A stretch of DNA of 64,000 nucleotides from Neolewinella litorea (GTDB lineage Bacteria > Bacteroidota > Bacteroidia > Chitinophagales > Saprospiraceae): NCBI RefSeq assembly GCF_004803465.1, contig NZ_SRSF01000004.1, positions 310,001-374,000 of the forward strand, given 5' to 3'. The position numbers were made by a program, and so were the translations under genes. The notes under the pieces are model-generated. The model ran no database searches. It saw only the letters and a program-made list of their open reading frames with translations, and had not been told where the DNA came from. Position 1 is the stretch's first letter. Every line of letters starts with the position of its first letter. Of the stretch, positions 25,927 to 34,000 are shown piece after piece.

Positions 25927-26991
25927 TTAACCGAGGGTGCGAAGCGCCGCGATAAGCTGGTCGTTCTCCTCAGGGGTGCCGGCCGTGATGCGCAGGCAGT
26001 TGCTGGCGTTCGGCTGGTAGCTCTGGTTGCGGACCACGATACCCTCCGAAAGCAGGTGGTTGTAAACCTTATCGGAGTCCGTGAAGCGCACCAGCAAGAA
26101 GTTGGTCACCGACGGAAAGATGTAGTCGACCGTGGACAGCTGACCGAGCTCCCGCTCCAGCCGCCGCCGCTCGCGCTTGAGTAAGTCGACCCGCGCCTCC
26201 ATCACTTCGGGTTGGGCCAGGGCCTCCAGGGCGGCATTCTTGGTAAGGACATTGATATTGTAGGGCATCTTGATGGCGCGCAGCATCGTGATGATGAACT
26301 CGCTGGCGTAGGCCGCTCCGAGCCGCACCCCGGCCATGCCCCAGCCCTTGGATAGCGTCTGGGTGATTATCAGGTTGGGGAACTCGTCCAACCGCGGCAG
26401 GAAGCTTTCCTCCGGAATGAAGTCGATGTACGCCTCATCCAGCACCACAATGCCGGGGAAACTGCGAATCAGGTCCTCCACTACGGCGGCTTCCATCAGG
26501 TTGCCGCTGGGGTTGTTGGGACTGCAAAGCCAGAGAATTTTGGCCGCGGCGTCCCAGCTGGCCTTGAGTTCGTCGACCGGAATGGTGAAGTCGGGCTTGA
26601 GGGTCACCGCCCGGAATTCCACGTCGTTGATGCCGGCGGCCACCTTGTACATGCCGAAGGTCGGGGGCAGCGCCACCACCGCGTCCCGTCCGGGAATACA
26701 GAACACCCGCGTTACCTGATCTACAATCTCATCCGATCCGTTGCCGAGGAAAATGCGGTCCGGATGGACGTTTTTGATCCCGGCCAGGGCCTCGCGAATG
26801 TCGGTCGACAGCGGCTCCGGGTAGCGGTTCACTCCGGTGTCGAAGGGGCTCTCGTTGGCGTCCAGCAGAACGTCGGCGCGCCCCTTGAACTCCGAGCGGG
26901 CGCTGGAGTAGGGCGTGAGATTTAGGATATTGGGGCGTACTAGCCCTTTGATCTTGGCTTCGGTCCAGGTAACGTTTTCGGTGGTGGTCAT
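25927..26991 (-). CDS. hisC: Histidinol-phosphate aminotransferase
   Basis: A 354-residue fold-type I PLP enzyme that transfers the amino group from glutamate to imidazole acetol phosphate. It shows LDANESPFD near the N-terminus, [11 protein letters not shown] (phosphate-binding), [20 protein letters not shown] (PLP-binding Asp and Tyr) and the Schiff-base lysine in [14 protein letters not shown]. The C-terminal Arg that binds the substrate is in [14 protein letters not shown]. It sits between the GyrI-like gene (45 bases upstream) and hisB. The ATG at 26991 fits the family length. Confidence 0.96.
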   Translation of the reverse strand: MTTTENVTWTEAKIKGLVRPNILNLTPYSSARSEFKGRADVLLDANESPFDTGVNRYPEPLSTDIREALAGIKNVHPDRIFLGNGSDEIVDQVTRVFCIPGRDAVVALPPTFGMYKVAAGINDVEFRAVTLKPDFTIPVDELKASWDAAAKILWLCSPNNPSGNLMEAAVVEDLIRSFPGIVVLDEAYIDFIPEESFLPRLDEFPNLIITQTLSKGWGMAGVRLGAAYASEFIITMLRAIKMPYNINVLTKNAALEALAQPEVMEARVDLLKRERRRLERELGQLSTVDYIFPSVTNFLLVRFTDSDKVYNHLLSEGIVVRNQSYQPNASNCLRITAGTPEENDQLIAALRTLG

Positions 26992-27035
26992 GATCTTGGT
27001 ATAGGGCCGGACGCGGTCGCCCGACGGCGGTTAGG

Positions 27036-27569
27036 TTAGGGTTGGGGCGGTACGGTAATTTCAGTATGCAGGGGTGAGTCGGCCGGCACCACGGGTACAA
27101 ACACTTCCTCGGTGGCTTCCGGATCGTCCAGCCGGTAGTTGGGGCCCATCCGCTCGAAGTGCGGACGGCTATTGTCAACGGAGTAGCCCGAAGCGGGAAG
27201 CCAGGTCCGGAAAAGGTAGTCCAGCGTCCGGCCAAACTCGCTCGCCAGCCCGCGGTGAATACAGTGGGCGTAGATCCCTCCGGGGATCTTGAGCAATTGC
27301 AGGCCCTCGGGCAAACTGTCGTCGGCATTGGTCAGGGCCACGGCGGCCCATTCCCGGTACTCTGTATCGGGCTCGAGGCGCAGCGGCTGACCCGCGGTGG
27401 GGTACTCCCGAACCGCGTAGCGGTAGGCGTCCGCCCGGGCATTCACTTCCCCGATACGCGGCGCGAAGGCCCGCCACAGGGTAGGGGTATCCAGCGCGGC
27501 CAGGGTGGTGAGCTGGGACAGGCCGACCAGGTGAATGGGAGCGAGGTCTTGCAGGGTAACTTCCGTCAT
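27036..27569 (-). CDS. GyrI-like / effector-binding domain protein inside the his operon
   Basis: A 177-residue protein of the SOUL/GyrI-like small-molecule-binding type. It has an opening strand LAPIHLVGLSQLT, a segment LWRAFAPRIGEVNARADAYRYAVREY, then KIPGGIYAHCIHRGLASEFGR and a C-terminal NSRPHFERMGPNY that matches the effector-binding fold found on AraC-type regulators. No DNA-binding helix-turn-helix is present, so it is a free binding domain. It lies 13 bases after hisD and 45 before hisC, within the operon. Such proteins are not part of the known histidine pathway. It may sense a pathway compound or be an accidental insertion. Fold call moderate, function unknown. Confidence 0.7.
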   Translation of the reverse strand: MTEVTLQDLAPIHLVGLSQLTTLAALDTPTLWRAFAPRIGEVNARADAYRYAVREYPTAGQPLRLEPDTEYREWAAVALTNADDSLPEGLQLLKIPGGIYAHCIHRGLASEFGRTLDYLFRTWLPASGYSVDNSRPHFERMGPNYRLDDPEATEEVFVPVVPADSPLHTEITVPPQP

Positions 27570-27582
27570 GGTACGCGCGGGG

Positions 27583-28872
27583 CTATTCGGATGGGAGATC
27601 GCGCAGACGCAAACTTACCGCATTTCGGTGGGCCCGCAGCTGTTCGGCCTCGGCCATGGTCTCTACGGCGGGGCCAATATTGCGCAGACCGTCGGCCGTG
27701 AGCTCCTGAAAGGTGATTTTTTTGACGAAGCTGTCGAGGCTCACGCCGCTGTATTGCCGCGCGTAGCCGTAAGTGGGCAGGGTGTGGTTGGTGCCACTGG
27801 CGTAGTCGCCGACGCTCTCCGGGGTGTGGTACCCGAGGAAGATGGAACCGGCGTTGCGGATCTTGACCGCGAATGCCCGGGCGTCGGCCATACTCAGGAT
27901 CAGGTGCTCGGGGGCGTAGAGGTTGACGTATTCCGCGGCGTCCGACCAATCGGGGAAAACCACCGCCAGACTATTGGCGATGCTCTGCTCGGCCAGCGCG
28001 CGTCGGGGCAGCTCGGCGAGTTGTCGCTCGACTTCCTGCCAAACCAGCCCGGCTTTTTCCCGGCTGTCGGTGACGAGCACGACCTGGCTGTCGTGGCCGT
28101 GCTCCGCCTGGCTGAGCAGGTCGGCCGCTACGTGCGCATCCTTTGCACCCGCGTCCGCGCAAACAAGAACTTCACTCGGCCCCGCCGGCATATCGATGGC
28201 CAGGCCCTGCAGCTGCGCCAATTGCTTGGCGACGGTGACGTAGGCGTTGCCCGGACCGAAAAGTTTGTAGACCTGGGGCACCGACTCGGTACCGTACGTC
28301 ATGGCCGCGATGGCCTGGGAACCTCCGAGGCGGAAGATCTTCGTGACCCCGCACAACCGGGCAGCGTAAAGAATGGCGGGGTGTATGTTGCCCTCCCGGT
28401 CGGGGGGCGAGCACAGCACGATCTCGCGGCAACCCGCCAGTTGCGCCGGGACGGCCAGCATGAGCACCGTACTGAACAAGGGGGCGGTGCCGCCGGGAAT
28501 GTACAGGCCCACGGAGTCGATGCCGCGGCTCTCCCGCCAGCAACGCACGCCCGGCATGGTTTCGACTTCCTCCACCACCGCTTGCTGGCTGCGGTGGAAT
28601 TTTTCAATGTTGCGGTAGGCCACCCCGATGGCCCGCTTCAGGTCTTGGGGTACGGCCGCTTCGGCGGCGGCCACCGTGTCGGCGGAAACGGCAAAATCCT
28701 CCAGCTCCACGCCGTCGAATCGCGCCGTGTATTCCCGCAGGGCGGCGTCGCCTTCCCGCCTGACCCGGTCCATCACCTCCCGGACCGAAGCCTCAAGCTT
28801 GCCCAGGTCGCTGGCGGGGCGTTGTACGAGGGCGGCCCACTCGCCGCGGTTGGGCACTTCGTAGATCTTCAT
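27583..28872 (-). CDS. hisD: Histidinol dehydrogenase
   Basis: A 429-residue zinc enzyme that oxidises histidinol to histidine in two NAD-dependent steps. Markers are GLYIPGGTAPLFSTVLMLAV, KLFGPGNAYVTVAKQ, DMPAGPSEVLV, LLSQAEHGHDSQ (zinc-binding Gln and His; catalytic region) and the late VGDYASGTNHTLPTYGYA. The frame stays open far upstream through hisG, but family motifs begin only at MKIYEVPNRGEW. The ATG at 28872 overlaps the hisG stop as TGATG, so translational coupling is likely. Confidence 0.97.
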   Translation of the reverse strand: MKIYEVPNRGEWAALVQRPASDLGKLEASVREVMDRVRREGDAALREYTARFDGVELEDFAVSADTVAAAEAAVPQDLKRAIGVAYRNIEKFHRSQQAVVEEVETMPGVRCWRESRGIDSVGLYIPGGTAPLFSTVLMLAVPAQLAGCREIVLCSPPDREGNIHPAILYAARLCGVTKIFRLGGSQAIAAMTYGTESVPQVYKLFGPGNAYVTVAKQLAQLQGLAIDMPAGPSEVLVCADAGAKDAHVAADLLSQAEHGHDSQVVLVTDSREKAGLVWQEVERQLAELPRRALAEQSIANSLAVVFPDWSDAAEYVNLYAPEHLILSMADARAFAVKIRNAGSIFLGYHTPESVGDYASGTNHTLPTYGYARQYSGVSLDSFVKKITFQELTADGLRNIGPAVETMAEAEQLRAHRNAVSLRLRDLPSE

Positions 28873-29735
28873 CAGACGATCATTTTGGCGATGGGCACGA
28901 TCAGGATACCCTCGGCCCCGGCGTCGCGGAGGCGGTCGATGATGTCCCAGAAACGGTCTTCGCTGATCACCGTATGCACGCTCGACCAGCCTTCCTCGGC
29001 CAGGGGCAGGACGGTAGGTGAGCGCATACCGGGCAGCATCTTGATCACTTCCTTGATGCTGCGGTTGGGCACGTTCATGAGGAGGTACTTCTGGTTGCGT
29101 GCGGCGAGTACCGATTTGATGCGGAAGACGAGTTTCTCCAGAATGGCGCGACGGTCGGCGTCGATGCGCGGACTGGCCGCGATGACGGCCTCGGATTGAA
29201 GGATGATGTCCTGCTCCTCCAGGCCATTCTTGAAGAGGGTACTGCCCGTCGAAACGAGGTCGCAGATGGCGTCGGCCAGTCCGATGTTCGGCGCAATTTC
29301 CACCGAGCCGCTGATCTCGTGAATCTCGGCCTCGATCCCCTTGTCTTTCAGAAACGCCCGCAGGCTGTTTGGGTAGCTGGTGGCGATGCGGCGGCCGTTG
29401 AGGCTCTCGGGGCCGGTGTAGCGGCTGCCGCGGGGGGTGGCCAGGCTGAGTCGGCACTTCGAGAAGCCCAGTTTCTGTACCACTTCGGCGTCCTTCTGCT
29501 TTTCGATCAGGGTATTCTCGCCGATGATGCCGATGTCGGCTACGCCGTCCTGGATGTACTGCGGGATATCGCTGTTGCGTAGGTAAAGGATCTCGGCGTT
29601 GAAGTTGCGGGCGGGTGCCTTGAGCTGGTCGCGGCCGTTGTCGATCTTGATGCCGCATTCCTTCAGGAGCTGGATGGACTCATCAAGGAGGCGGCCGGAT
29701 TTCTGTACGGCAATTCTGAGGGGGGGAGTAGACAT
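28872..29735 (-). CDS. hisG: ATP phosphoribosyltransferase, long form
   Basis: A 287-residue HisG that starts the pathway by joining ATP and PRPP. Markers are LRIAVQKSGRLL at the start, GVADIGIIGENTL, RIATSYPNSLRAFL and the PRPP loop DLVSTGSTLFKNGL. A C-terminal ACT-like regulatory domain (YLLMNVPNRSIKEVIKMLPG) makes it the long form, which is normally inhibited by histidine. The start at 29735 (MSTPPLRIAVQ) is chosen because the upstream open frame runs through the leader and the tRNA gene. It is preceded by the attenuator hairpin at 29758-29788, whose base is 22 bases upstream. Confidence 0.97.
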   Translation of the reverse strand: MSTPPLRIAVQKSGRLLDESIQLLKECGIKIDNGRDQLKAPARNFNAEILYLRNSDIPQYIQDGVADIGIIGENTLIEKQKDAEVVQKLGFSKCRLSLATPRGSRYTGPESLNGRRIATSYPNSLRAFLKDKGIEAEIHEISGSVEIAPNIGLADAICDLVSTGSTLFKNGLEEQDIILQSEAVIAASPRIDADRRAILEKLVFRIKSVLAARNQKYLLMNVPNRSIKEVIKMLPGMRSPTVLPLAEEGWSSVHTVISEDRFWDIIDRLRDAGAEGILIVPIAKMIV

Positions 29736-29757
29736 TTCGATTCGGGGTAAAATACAA

Positions 29758-29788
29758 AGAGGCCCACCGGACTTTCCGGCGGACCTCT
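29758..29788 (-). terminator. Attenuator-like terminator hairpin of the his operon
   Basis: On the minus-strand RNA, 29788-29775 pairs with 29771-29758 as a 14-bp stem (two G-U pairs) around the loop AAG. It is followed by UUGUAUUUU. On the opposite strand the two wobble positions become mismatches, which indicates that the minus-strand transcript is the functional one. It stands between the His-rich leader peptide and hisG. Confidence 0.8.
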
Positions 29789-29841
29789 GAGCAATAGGTT
29801 TGGGGAGTATAAAGTTTACCGCACCACCTGGTCGCTCGCCG
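29777..29841 (-). promoter_or_regulatory. Candidate antiterminator pairing in the his leader
   Basis: RNA from 29841-29837 (CGGCG) and 29833-29830 (GACC) can pair with CGCCG (29781-29777) and GGUC (29785-29782), the 5' arm of the terminator, leaving a three-base bulge. This structure excludes the terminator. The left half lies inside the last third of the leader peptide, downstream of the His codons. Confidence 0.6.
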
Positions 29842-29887
29842 ACGGGCAAGGAAGACAAAGATGATGATGGTGAACTCCAAGGATCAT
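29816..29887 (-). CDS. Putative his operon leader peptide with four consecutive His codons
   Basis: A 23-codon frame, ATG at 29887 and TAA at 29818-29816, read as MILGVHHHHLCLPCPSASD then QVVR. Codons 6-9 are CAC CAT CAT CAT. It lies upstream of hisG and ends 27 bases before the terminator hairpin. In the classical attenuation model a ribosome waiting for charged tRNA-His on these codons leaves 29830-29841 free to form an antiterminator; a ribosome that reaches the stop covers it. The ATG lies one base past the tRNA-Phe 3' end. Too short for standard gene finding. The His run and its placement make chance unlikely, but translation is not shown. Confidence 0.75.
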   Translation of the reverse strand: MILGVHHHHLCLPCPSASDQVVR

Positions 29888-29888
29888 G

Positions 29889-29961
29889 TGGTGTGGGGCG
29901 GAATCGAACCGCCGACACATGGATTTTCAGTCCATTGCTCTACCAACTGAGCTACCGCACC
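29889..29961 (-). tRNA. tRNA-Phe (GAA)
   Basis: A 73-base cloverleaf: D-arm GCTCAGTTGGTAGAGC, anticodon arm ATGGA-CTGAAAA-TCCAT with anticodon GAA, T-arm GGCGG-TTCGATT-CCGCC and discriminator A. The 3' CCA is not encoded; the next bases are CATG. The acceptor stem GGTGCGG/CCACACC has one C5-A68 mismatch. A TACCTTTG box lies 40 bases upstream, and the his leader begins directly downstream. Confidence 0.96.
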
Positions 29962-30001
29962 GATTTGCCGTAAATCCGGGCGTTCCCGGGTAAGGCGGTC
30001 G

Positions 30002-30009
30002 CAAAGGTA
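30002..30009 (-). promoter_or_regulatory. TACCTTTG promoter box for tRNA-Phe (and possibly the his operon)
   Basis: TACCTTTG fits the Bacteroidota -7 consensus TAnnTTTG exactly. A TTGC lies about 22 bases further upstream, near the -33 position. It is 40 bases before the tRNA 5' end. No second strong box was seen between the tRNA and hisG, so this may be the only promoter for both. Confidence 0.6.
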
Positions 30010-30062
30010 ATTATAAGCTTGGAAACCTTGCAAGCGGATGCAGGAAAAGTTTGCGGACCAAC

Positions 30063-31052
30063 TCACCGCGTCCGCGGCCGCATGCCCGGCTTGTACTCGC
30101 TGCCAAAGCCGGAGTTATTGGGCTCGTACGGCCCGGCGAAGTCCGCGTTCACGCCACCGGCCGGAATGTCCGCCTCACGCCCGAGCGCCCAATAGATGCC
30201 GTTTAGCGCGAGCTTGCGCATCGACTCCTCCCGGAAATCATACGGGTGACCCAGGGTAGTGAAGAAGACCCGGGCGGGCTTCCCACTCTCGCCGGTGTAG
30301 GTTTTTGTCCAGGCTACCGGATTGTCCAGCGGGAACTGGTCCAGTTTACCGTCCGCCTCGTGTTGCGACCGCAGGCTATGGCCCATCAGCAGGGGCGCAC
30401 TGTCTCCGCTCAGTTTCCATTCGCCGCCGTCGACGTGGTACAGCCAGGAATAGGCCTGGAAGGGTTGCACGCCGTTCAGGATAGGGCTGTCGCGGCGTTC
30501 GTCGACCAGGCTCACCTCGGTGAGCCGCCCGTGCCCGTCGGCAAAGTGGCCATGGTGGGTGATCCACTGCTGGCCGAATACCCGCGCGGGCCACTCGTCG
30601 TTCAGCACCATGAGGGCACTGTCGCGGGGCTCGGTGTAGCGGAAGGAGTGGGTGGCCGTACGGAATCCCACGATGGGCCGGCCGCTTTCGGCGTAGTCGG
30701 TGATCTTGCGGGCCATGTCGGCGGGCAGCTGCCGGAACCGCAGGAAAACCACCATGAGGTCGGCGTCCTCCAGTTCGTCGAGCGCGCTGACGTGGTAGAG
30801 GTTGTTGGGGTCGATCACGCCGTTGCTGTCCAGGGAGTACCCCACCACCGTTTCGGCCCCCAGCTCACGCTCGAGGATGTCGGCGAGCATGGGCATGGAT
30901 TCCTCCGAGCGGTACTCTTCGTCGCCGGTGAGGAAGACGATCTTCGGGGGGGCGGTGTCCGCGGCGGCGGCCGGTGTCCCGTTTTCCTGGGGGGCGGGTC
31001 CGCAGGTGCAAAGGAAAGTGGCCAGGAGCAGGGCCAGCAGGTTTCTTATCAT
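30063..31052 (-). CDS. ThuA-domain lipoprotein
   Basis: About 329 residues from ATG 31052 (a GTG four codons earlier is an alternative). The lipoprotein signal is LLALLLATFLCTCG. The ThuA (trehalose-utilisation, glutamine-amidotransferase-like) fold is marked by PKIVFLTGDEEYRSEESMPM, DLMVVFLRFRQLP, GRPIVGFRTATHSF, the His pair in QQWITHHGHF and FFTTLGHPYDF. Enzymes of this group are linked to breakdown of modified sugars, but the chemistry is not settled. It begins 13 bases after the large SGNH/cytochrome fusion, so they form one operon; this pairing of ThuA with propeller-cytochrome proteins is common in Planctomycetes and Bacteroidota. Confidence 0.88.
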   Translation of the reverse strand: MIRNLLALLLATFLCTCGPAPQENGTPAAAADTAPPKIVFLTGDEEYRSEESMPMLADILERELGAETVVGYSLDSNGVIDPNNLYHVSALDELEDADLMVVFLRFRQLPADMARKITDYAESGRPIVGFRTATHSFRYTEPRDSALMVLNDEWPARVFGQQWITHHGHFADGHGRLTEVSLVDERRDSPILNGVQPFQAYSWLYHVDGGEWKLSGDSAPLLMGHSLRSQHEADGKLDQFPLDNPVAWTKTYTGESGKPARVFFTTLGHPYDFREESMRKLALNGIYWALGREADIPAGGVNADFAGPYEPNNSGFGSEYKPGMRPRTR

Positions 31053-31065
31053 CGGTATTTCCACG

Positions 31066-34000
31066 TTATTTCTTTACTTCTTCGGGGAAGGGGTGCTCCT
31101 CCAGCAGTTCCGCGGCGCGGTACATGCCCTTACGCCCCGCAGTGGCGGTGCGCACGGCGGCGATGTCTTCCGCCTTGATCATGGGTGCCTCGTTGCCGAA
31201 GGCGTTGCGTACGTACGTCAGCACGGCTGCCATCTCCTCGTCGTTCATCAGTCCGCCGTAGGCGGTCATGGGCACCTGGCCGTTGTACATCTTGCCGTTC
31301 ACTTCCATGGGACCGTAGAGGCCGTGCATGACCAGTTTGATCAGCCGTTCCTTTGAGCCGGTCACCCAGGGGGATCCCGCCAGGGGCGGGTAGCCCGTCG
31401 CGGCCAGCCCCCGCCCGTCTTGCTGGTGACAGGTACCGCAGTAGCCCTCCTGCTCGAATAGTTCGGCACCGAGGGCATAGGCTCGCCCGATCGGACTATC
31501 CGGCGCTTCGGCAATATTGGCGGCGGGGGCGATGTACGCCTTGTTGGCCAGGTGGGCGCGCGCATTGAGTAGCACCTCCCGACCGAGTTCGTCCAGTTCC
31601 TGCCGCTCGGCTTCGGCAAGGATCGTTTCACCTTCTTCCCTGGGCAGCCAGCTGGCGGCGGTCATGGCCTCCATCCGCACGCGGGGGTGGGGGTCGGCGG
31701 CAAAGGCGGCGAGGCGCCGGGTCTCGTCCTCCAGTTGGTGGCCCATGTAGCGGACCACCCGGGCTGCGGCGGCCCGCAGTCGGAAGTCGTCCGACCGGCT
31801 GGCCGCGTCCAAGATCTCCCGGTCAATGGCGTTCGCCCCCCAGGTCACGAACAGGGCTTCGCGCAGGAAGTCGGGGTACTTTTCGTCCTGCCGGTCCAGG
31901 GCCTTCGCCCACTGCCCGACGGCCGTCATCACCTTCGCCGGATCGCGCTCGCGCAACACGCGGCGGCTCCGGTAGCGTGTCCGGTACTCGGGTTCCTTCA
32001 GGTTGTCAAGCAGCTCGGGGATGCTAGCCTCGGCCACTTTCGGTTCCGGTACCAGCGGCCGGCCGGGGTAGGTGATGCGGTAGATGCGCCCGTGGACGTG
32101 GTCTCGCAGGGGGTCGCGCGCGTTGTGTTGCATGTGACCCACGAGCACGTTGTGCCAGTCTACCAGATAGAGACTGCCGTCGGGGGCGAATTCCATGTCT
32201 ACCGGACGGAAATTGGGGTCGGTGCTCGTGAGCAAATCCTGCCGCCAGCGGGTATCGAAGCCCGCGCCCTGGTCGAAGACCCGGTGCTGCTTGGTACCCA
32301 GGAATCCGATCGTGTTGTTGATCAGGAGGTCGCCCTGCATCTCCTCGGGAAAGTGCCGGCTGGAAATGATTTCCAGGCCGGAGGTAGGCCGCACCCGGTG
32401 CTCTGGCTCGATGAGGTCGGGAGCCATGGGGTTCTGTACCCCGTAGAGGTCCTTGATGGTCGAAGGCAGCATCCACTGCACCCGCGGACCACTGGTGTGG
32501 GCGAAGATGGGCTGCCCCCAGGCGTCGAAGATGATGCCCCAGGGGTTGGGGATGGAAATTTGGGCTGTGCGCTCCAGGTGCCGCCGCGCGGGATTGAAGC
32601 GGTAGAAACCGCCGTTGGTGGCGCGTACCGGACCGTAGGGGGTCTCTACGTTGGTGTGTAGGAAAACGCCTTCGCCCATGTAAATGCCGCCCCCCGGGTC
32701 GGCCTCGTAGGCGCTGATGTTGTGGTGGGTGTCGTGGTCGTCGAAGCCGCTCATAATAGTCTCGCGGTAATCGGCCCGGTCGTCTCCGTCGGTATCCTTT
32801 AAAAAGACGAGGTCCGTGCCCTGCGACACGTACACGCCGCCATTGGCAAATTCAAAGCCTACGGGCAGGTGCAGGCTGTCGGCCCAGACCTTGAGTTCAT
32901 CCGCCCGGCCGTCGGCGTCGGTGTCTTCCAGGATGACGAGTTTGTCATTGGGCAGGTCGTCGCCCGGCTTGTAGTGGGGATAGCTGGGCATCAGGCTAAC
33001 CCAGAGCCGTCCGCGGTCGTCCCAGTTCATCTGGCAGGGGTTGGCCAGTTCGGGGAATTCCCGCTCGGAGGCGAACAGCTCGATTTGGAAGCCCGGCGCC
33101 GTAGTGAATGTAGCCAGGGCGTCGGCGCCATAGAGGTACTCCACCGAGTCGGCGGGCTCCACCGCGTAGTTGGTCTGTACGGGGGGCAACGGACGGGTCT
33201 CGGCGTCGGCTCGTGCCAGGTCGTAGTCCTCCCCCCGCAGGTAGGCGTGGATGGCCGCGTCGCGGTTCGCGGTCAACTGCTTCACCTTTTCCTTTTCGTA
33301 GGGGTAGTTGTCGGGGCCGTAAGGGTTGTACCGCCGCCCGTAGGCGTGCACGCCGTTGGGCATCTTGTAATCGAGCAGCCAAAAGTGATTCTTTTCCTTG
33401 ACGCGGGCCAGCAGTTCGGGATCCTCGGCCGGCGGCGAGGAGCCGAACAGGCGTTCGGCCAGGTGATCGGCCAGGCGCCGGTAGCCGGCATCGTTGAGGG
33501 AGATGCCGTCGGTAGTCAGCCGCGTTCCTTCTTGCATCCAGTCCTGCGACACGGAGAACAGGTCCACGAACGGCACCCCGTTCTCGGCAGCGATGTCCGC
33601 CATGGCGCGGGTATAGCGGGCCAGGTTTTCATTTTCCGCGACTCCATCGGGCAGGCCGAGTTCGCTGGAGTTCTCATAGGCGAGGGGTGAGACCAGCACC
33701 AGCTGTGGGGCGCTTTCCCCGTTGTAGCGTTGCTGCGCCGAATAGCGCAGGAAGCTGTCCAGTTCCAAAGCAAAGTTGGTCAGGCCCGCAGGCCCGCCGT
33801 AGCTCTCGTTCAGTCCGAAAAAGGCGATGATCACGTCGGCGTTCAGGGAATCCAGCCACTCGTCTTCGGTCGGGAAGAAACCCTCACTGCCGCTGTCGCG
33901 GCTTACGTCCGGATTAAAGGCCTCGGCACCGGGGAAGGCCCAGGGCGAATTGCGGCTGGCGTGGGGCCGGAAGCCGGCCGTGTTACCGGGGTCGCAGAGG

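Noticed and set aside
28873-29658. Upstream extension of the hisD frame through hisG
   Set aside because: The extension lies out of frame within hisG and is Arg/Pro-rich; HisD motifs start at 28872, which overlaps the hisG stop.
29683-29880. A 65-codon frame overlapping the his leader and hisG start
   Set aside because: It reads the His run in another frame as Thr-Ile-Ile-Ile and has only a TTG start; the ATG frame with four His codons explains the region better.
29736-29918. N-terminal extension of hisG across the leader region and tRNA
   Set aside because: It would translate the attenuator hairpin and part of tRNA-Phe; the family N-terminus begins at 29735.
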